64,000 nt of DNA from Panagrolaimus kolymaensis (Eukaryota > Nematoda > Chromadorea > Rhabditida > Panagrolaimidae), in the NCBI GenBank assembly GCA_028622995.1, contig JAJQJQ010000027.1:2046001-2110000 (forward strand). Reading direction: 5' to 3'. Below are positions 59,001 through 64,000 of this stretch, piece by piece. The position numbers and the translations under genes were made by a program. Numbering within the stretch: the first letter of the stretch is position 1; each line of letters opens with the position of its first letter. Below the pieces are notes generated by a model that was given only the letters and a program-made list of their open reading frames with translations, made no database searches and had not been told where the DNA came from.

Positions 59001-60147
59001 TCATAATTTGAGTACGCAATATGGAGGTTTTCGATAGTCATTTACTAAAGTCAGATATTTCTTGAAAGCATCCGGAATTTCCAAGGGTTGTTTGTTTTCT
59101 TCATCAACGAGTTTATATTTTCTTCCAACATCGGATGTGGTTAAAATATTTCCATTTAATTTCACCAAATCTGGATCATTTGCAAGGGCGATAATGCATT
59201 TGCCAGAATATTCAAGGGTTTCACCTTGTTCAAAAATGGTTTTCAAAGGCTTAAAATTGAAAATATCCAAAAAAAATTATATTATATTTTTCTAAAAAAG
59301 TGCGCTTACATTTTCACTCGACATTTTCGAAACTTGTTTCGTGACTTCTTCAGTTTTAACTGCGCCAGGCCAAAGACTAACTGAAATTACTCCAGAGTCG
59401 TGTAAATCGACAGCCGCGTCAGAAGCCAATCGATCACATCCAGCTTTAGAAATTCCATAAGCCACATCAAAAAGATATCCAAATCCGCCATAAGAAGAAA
59501 TGGTAACGATGAGCCCAGTTTTTCGAGGAACCATGAGTCGAGCCGCATACACCGCGCAAATGTAATGATTTCGAAGTCCGACATTGTTTGAAAGTTCAAA
59601 GCTTTCGATTGGATCGGCGTCATAAAATTTTGTTTGAATGTTTCCAAAAACATACTAAAAACTGCAAAGTTAAAAATGAAATTGCGTAACTGAAATTTTA
59701 ATAACCCAAAAAATTATAATTGTTTCCAAAAAGCTTTATTTAGGTTTAAAAAATTATTCTTTTGGTTGACGAATATTAAATTTTTTCTTTTTCTTTTTCC
59801 CCGCCATTGTTTTTTTTAACTTCACTAACCTCCACTCCAGCATAAGCGTTATTAACCAAAATATCAAGTTGTCCACCATTTTCGTCTTTGATTTGATCAA
59901 ATAATTTCTTTACTTGTTCTGGATCAGCATGATCGCAAAAAACTGCAACGCCTTTGCCTCCAAGTTTAGTAACTTCTTCCGCAACTTTTTCCAAAGGACT
60001 TTCACCTTTTGCTGCGGTATTTTTTTGTGGTCGACCAGTTACATAAACTTTAACTCCAGCTTTACCAAATTCAAGAGCAATGCCTCGGCCAATGCCTCGA
60101 CTTGCGCCAGTTACAAGAGCAATTTTATTTTCAAGTGAACCAACCAT
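59001..60147 (-). CDS. Short-chain dehydrogenase/reductase, DHRS1-like
   Basis: Exons 59830-60147, 59310-59654 and 59001-59249 join in phase 0 (303 aa). The cofactor site TGASRGIG starts at residue 13 (start MVGSLENKIALV at 60147). VYVTGR at the second strand suggests preference for NADPH, and DILVNNAYAG is the structural NNAG motif. The catalytic residues are in ISSYGGFGY (Ser) and YGISK (Tyr, Lys). The C-terminal part (LWPGAVKTEEV, YSGKCIIALANDPD, LTTSDVGRKY) is characteristic of the DHRS1 branch rather than general SDRs. Mammalian DHRS1 acts on steroid and carbonyl substrates at the ER; here only a reductase/dehydrogenase role is inferred. The open frame extends upstream of the chosen start, but that part is low-complexity. 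Confidence 0.88.
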
Positions 60148-61734
60148 TTTTTCAAAGACACTTTTGATAAATTTTTTGTAACCAAAAAAATAAAATAAAA
60201 ATAATACAATTTTTGAATTTTTTTGAACGTCTTTTATGGGAACCAAAAAAGAAGTTCAAAGGTATTTGATAATCCCATCTTCTCTTCTTCTAAATAAACT
60301 TTGACCTTGAGATATTTAGTTTTGAGTTTTGTACAACAACAAAAACCAGAAAAGTTTAAATTTATTAATTCCAAAACAAAACAGAAAAATAACAAAACAA
60401 ACAAAATCATGTTAGTGTTTTTTTTAATTAAATCAAAATAAATTTTGTTGATTCAGGTATGAAAGAAAAATGTTTTAGAAAAAAATTGCAAAATTTCTTA
60501 TCAAAAAAAATATTAACTATCTAAAAAAATTTGTTGTGCTAAACTTGAAGTAATTTCGTTTATAAACTCGAATTTATATGTAACGTTTTTTTAGTTTTGT
60601 TGAAACATTCAAAAAAAAGTCTGCACTTCTTTGAACATTGCAATTTGCAACAAAAAAACTGTCAGTGAGTAAGCAAAGAACACGAAGAACAACCTCCAAA
60701 AAATGCACAGAAAAAAGCATTTTAACAGATGGCAGGCATCCCAAAAAAATATTTCCAATTGAAACAATGGTGCTGAAAAAAGGGAGAAGTTGTTGTTGCA
60801 AAGCAGGTGAATACGAAGAAATAAAAAATCTAATTGGGCTTTTTAACACTAATATTAAATTTAATATTTATTTATTTCATATCTTATTTTATATTAAGAG
60901 AGGTTCTACGAGCTGATTCAAATCGGGCGGACCATTTTTTTTTTCAGTTTTTTTATTTTTTTGTTTAAAATCGTCGGTTCAAAATGAAGAAAAAAATTTT
61001 TTGGCATTGATGAGTATTAATCACATACCTTATTGCTCATAAAAAAATTTAAAAAGCTTTTTAAAATGTTTATTTTTTTACGCTTCGGTTACCTTTGCTC
61101 TTGGATTTACTGCACTTTAATCATGCCCGCATTTTTTTGTAAATACTTTAACTTCTTCATGGATAAACATTTCATTTTTTATCTTATATACATTCATTGA
61201 TCATCCATTGTTTTTTGATTACAAACAAAAATAAACAATAAAAAATTATTTGGAAGGATTAAAGGCCACTTATTTATTTTGTAATTTATAAAGGCTTTAA
61301 CGCTATTCATAAATTTTGCAATGATGATAAACATCATACATTTTTGTTGAAAACAGAAGTTGAAAAACGAAAAGGCATGTCTGGTGCACTTTCCTTGTCA
61401 GAATTAGTTTTATTATTCTAAAAAAGTAGGAAAAAAGCAAAATATTTTTTTTTTTGAAAAATTTTGATTCTGAGTTTTCTTTTTTTTAATTATTATTTTT
61501 ATGTAAATAATATGTTTTTTGGGTGCTAAAATCAGGTTAAATTTCTATTTTTTTAAATGCTTTTATTTATATAAAAAAATTTACGAAACCATAAATAAAT
61601 ACACCATACATAATTTTATTTAGCTCTAATGGTTAGAATTAAACATAATAAAAAGTACAGAGTAAATATTTATACAAAACCCTTTTTCTATTTCCAACTT
61701 TCGAAATTAGAAGTGGAATTGAGTTTGAAGCATT
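60148..61734. other. 1.6-kb gene-free spacer
   Basis: Upstream of the dehydrogenase. AT-rich with simple tracts (ACAAAACAAACAAAA near 60.4 kb). Short open frames on either strand are rejected for lack of splice sites or protein character. Confidence 0.4.
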
Positions 61735-62034
61735 TTATGGATGAACAACGATTTGGTCTTTGTTGATTTGATTTTTGACAATTAAGTCTTTCATGAATTT
61801 GTCTTTGGCGATTCGATTTTCATTGAGACGAAGTTTGTTGAACAACATGGGTTTAGGTGGGCAATCTGCTTCATCGCTGCAATCATCAATTTGGCAATCG
61901 CATTCTCCATCACATCGCCAAGCCCGAGGAATGCAGATTCCATTAATGATACACTGCCAATTACTATGGGGACATTCAGCTGAAATGCTTAAAACAAAGC
62001 AAGACAATGCAGCAAAGAGAATAAGAAGCTTCAT
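61735..62034 (-). CDS. Small secreted protein with one LDL-receptor class A domain
   Basis: A single exon of 99 codons. Residues 1-19 are a signal peptide (MKLLILFAALSCFVLSISA). The next 40 residues form an LDLa module: CPHSNWQCIINGICIPRAWR, then CDGECDCQIDDC and SDEADC, with the calcium-binding acidic cluster D..DDCSDE. There are eight cysteines rather than the usual six, the extra pair being in the GECDC segment. The rest is a charged tail (RLNENRIAKDKFMKDLIVKN) without domains. LDLa modules bind ligands with calcium; alone in a secreted peptide they suggest an extracellular ligand or inhibitor. Expression site and role are unknown. No introns were seen, so the model is simple. Confidence 0.8.
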   Translation of the reverse strand: MKLLILFAALSCFVLSISAECPHSNWQCIINGICIPRAWRCDGECDCQIDDCSDEADCPPKPMLFNKLRLNENRIAKDKFMKDLIVKNQINKDQIVVHP

Positions 62035-64000
62035 ATTTTTTTTAAACTAAAAGTTAAAAAGAAAGTTGATGATTGTTGAATGCTTCACAAACTTTCTGGG
62101 TGGTCTATTTATATTGAAAGATAAGGCTGCACTTTTACACGTTTTTAATGTATGTAAAATGAATGAAGACCACCCAGTTTTTTTTATTTTCAAAGATAAC
62201 AAAGAACAGAACAAAAAAAGATGGTGTGTTTTTTTCGTTTGTTTCTTAAAGCTGTAAAAGGTCTTTCTTTATTATTTTTATTATACAATTAAATATAAAC
62301 CAAAAGAACAATATGTAGAAGGAAAAAGACATGAAAATTTAATTCATTTTTTTTTTAAACCAAATAGCCATATGCATTTTCCCTTATAGCATTGATATGT
62401 TTAACAATATTGGGACACGACTACTAGTGAAACGTATGTTAGCATCAAAAAAATTTTTACACGAAGGAATTATTTTTTATACAAGAAAATCCTATTTATT
62501 ATTTTTTATTGCAAATTAAAAAAAAACAAAAGTTTTTGCATACTTGTATCCGAAGCAATGCCAATCAAAATTTTATATAAGTACTGTTTTCCACTTACAA
62601 ATCTATTAATATTTTTCAGCACCATCTCAGCGGCCCCTATTTCAAGGGTATCATAAAAACTTTGGTTCCTTGATTATACTCGCACTAAATCGTTTTTTCT
62701 GCTATTGTATTTTTTCTTCTTCACATTAATGATTGGTTTTGGAGAGAAAAAAATAAAATAAAATTTGACGGTTTTTTGTTTTTTCTTTAAATTTATTTAT
62801 CCATTTATGATAGCTCTATATATAAACTAACAACAAGGCTTGTGTACCATATCATCGACAATTTGGTAAACGTAGCAGTTGTTTGCCAGCTATATAATAT
62901 CGCCAAGTTTAATAATTAGATCTTGTTATTAACCCATGATTGCATCAGAGCTTTTATTACAACCTGTTTATGCTTTACTGAAATTCACTTGTTGACAATT
63001 CAACACAAAGAGATCCTTTATGGGATTTCAAATTTATTTCAAAGTTTATATGATGTCTAGTTACTTTTTTTTTTCCAAAAGCATATTCTGTGTTAAATTT
63101 TATAAAATTTTATAAATTTTATTCTTCTTATAAATTGCCAAATTAAAACGCTCAATCAGGCATATTCAGTTTGAATATAATTTTTTTAACGAAAAAACCA
63201 CGTGATTTCAAGAGTACAAAATGAAATTAAAGAATATGTCTTTAATGAGCCCTTGATAAAATATTTTTTGGTTTAGGCTGTTAAACATCAAAAACTTTAT
63301 GTGTGGTCCTCTTTAATGTGTTTTATTGATGTCAAAAGAATTCAAGCAAAAAAAGATAAGAGAGACTTGTCTTCCTATCATAATTCTTATCATACAGTGC
63401 TTTAATACAGACTTGTCTTAATAGTACATAATCATAAAAAAATTTGCTTCAAAAAATGAATGATAAAACAAAAAACATCTTTTCTAGGAAAAAAAAATTA
63501 AAGTCCATTTTTTATTTGAGAGAAAAAATTGTCTGTGTTTTTTAACAAAATATTTTTATTCCATTAAAGCGTTTTGGAATTTGAAACAAAAAAGCCCATG
63601 AGAAAGAGAAAAAAATGGCAACAAAAACGTGTTTGTAAATAAATTCAAACTTATGACCACAATTTTTTAAACAAATCAAAAAATAATAAAAACTAAAATT
63701 AACAATTTATATATAAATTTCTAACACCAAAAGCGAGGAAATTATAGGTTTTTTTTTTATTTCGGTTAGCTAACGGTTATTATAATAGTTGAACGTGCTA
63801 CATTAATGTTAGAAATGTTGGAAATGGTTGATGGTTGAAATTTGTTCCAAGGAAGAAAATAAAAAATGTAATTAAATTTATAAAAAGTTAAATATTTTTG
63901 GCGAAATACACTTCTAAAAACTATTATTTAAATAAAGTCAAAAATTGCCTAAGAAATTTGTTTTTTAAAACTTACGAAAGTGAAAATAATAAAATCAAAC
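62035..64000. other. Terminal 2-kb region without recognised genes
   Basis: Upstream region of the LDLa peptide, then AT-rich sequence to the window edge. Pyrimidine-rich/AG and GT sites occur, but no open frame longer than a few dozen codons with protein character was found on either strand. Confidence 0.45.

Noticed and set aside
60900..60945. tRNA-like GATTCAAATC followed by ACCA
   Set aside because: No acceptor stem or anticodon arm can be drawn around it.
1..64000. CRISPR arrays, operon ribosome-binding sites, attachment sites
   Set aside because: The sequence is eukaryotic; the short repeat arrays seen are inside transposons and lack regular spacers.

Overview
The window is nuclear DNA from a nematode. 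It is very AT-rich, and nearly every gene is split by short introns with GTAAGT-type donors and T-rich AG acceptors. The gene content is also nematode-like: Srt-type and other serpentine receptors, a levamisole-type non-alpha acetylcholine receptor subunit, and small secreted peptides. The composition and mix of families fit a clade IV (Tylenchina) species such as a root-knot nematode. That placement is an inference. Gene models below were spliced by hand from reading-frame phase, and no transcript data were available.

Layout. 1-3 kb: two minus-strand paralogues of a seven-TM receptor family, the first cut by the window edge, the second lacking an internal block. 3.4-3.9 kb: small BTB protein (-). 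5.7-7.8 kb: Headcase homologue (+). 8.1-10.1 kb: unknown intracellular-type protein (-). 10.5-14.2 kb: a head-to-head pair of the same seven-TM family, one intact (-) and one with an in-frame nonsense codon (+). 14.6-18.1 kb: an 11-exon Smoothened-like class F receptor (-) with a very long third intracellular loop. 20.6-22.6 kb: unknown genes and a phosphoribosyltransferase fragment. 23.1-24.4 kb: serpentine receptor (-). 25.9-26.7 kb: secreted prepropeptide (-). 27.0-27.5 kb: pseudogene. 29.0-30.6 kb: Srt receptor (+). 31.1-32.0 kb: small multipass protein with an internal duplication (+). 32.4-33.4 kb: unknown (-). 35.1-36.1 kb: second serpentine receptor (+). 37.3-38.6 kb: two-domain sulfurtransferase (-). 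39.6-41.0 kb: gene fragment broken by nested transposons. 41.1-52.8 kb: CD36-family scavenger receptor (-) whose first intron holds about 8 kb of transposons. 56.1-58.5 kb: acetylcholine receptor subunit (-). 59.0-60.1 kb: DHRS1-like dehydrogenase (-). 61.7-62.0 kb: secreted LDL-receptor-A peptide (-).

The genes do not form one pathway. Sensory and signalling membrane proteins dominate: eight class-like seven-TM genes or remnants, plus one ion-channel subunit.

Two things stand out. First, a Smoothened-like gene with a complete cysteine-rich domain, although Smoothened is known to be missing from C. elegans. Second, a set of short non-autonomous transposons. Several have 8-bp target duplications and hAT-like ends (CAG... 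or TAG...), and most are filled with a single short motif that differs from family to family. They are nested in one another and in a 7.3-kb element that carries a decayed Helitron replicase-like region.
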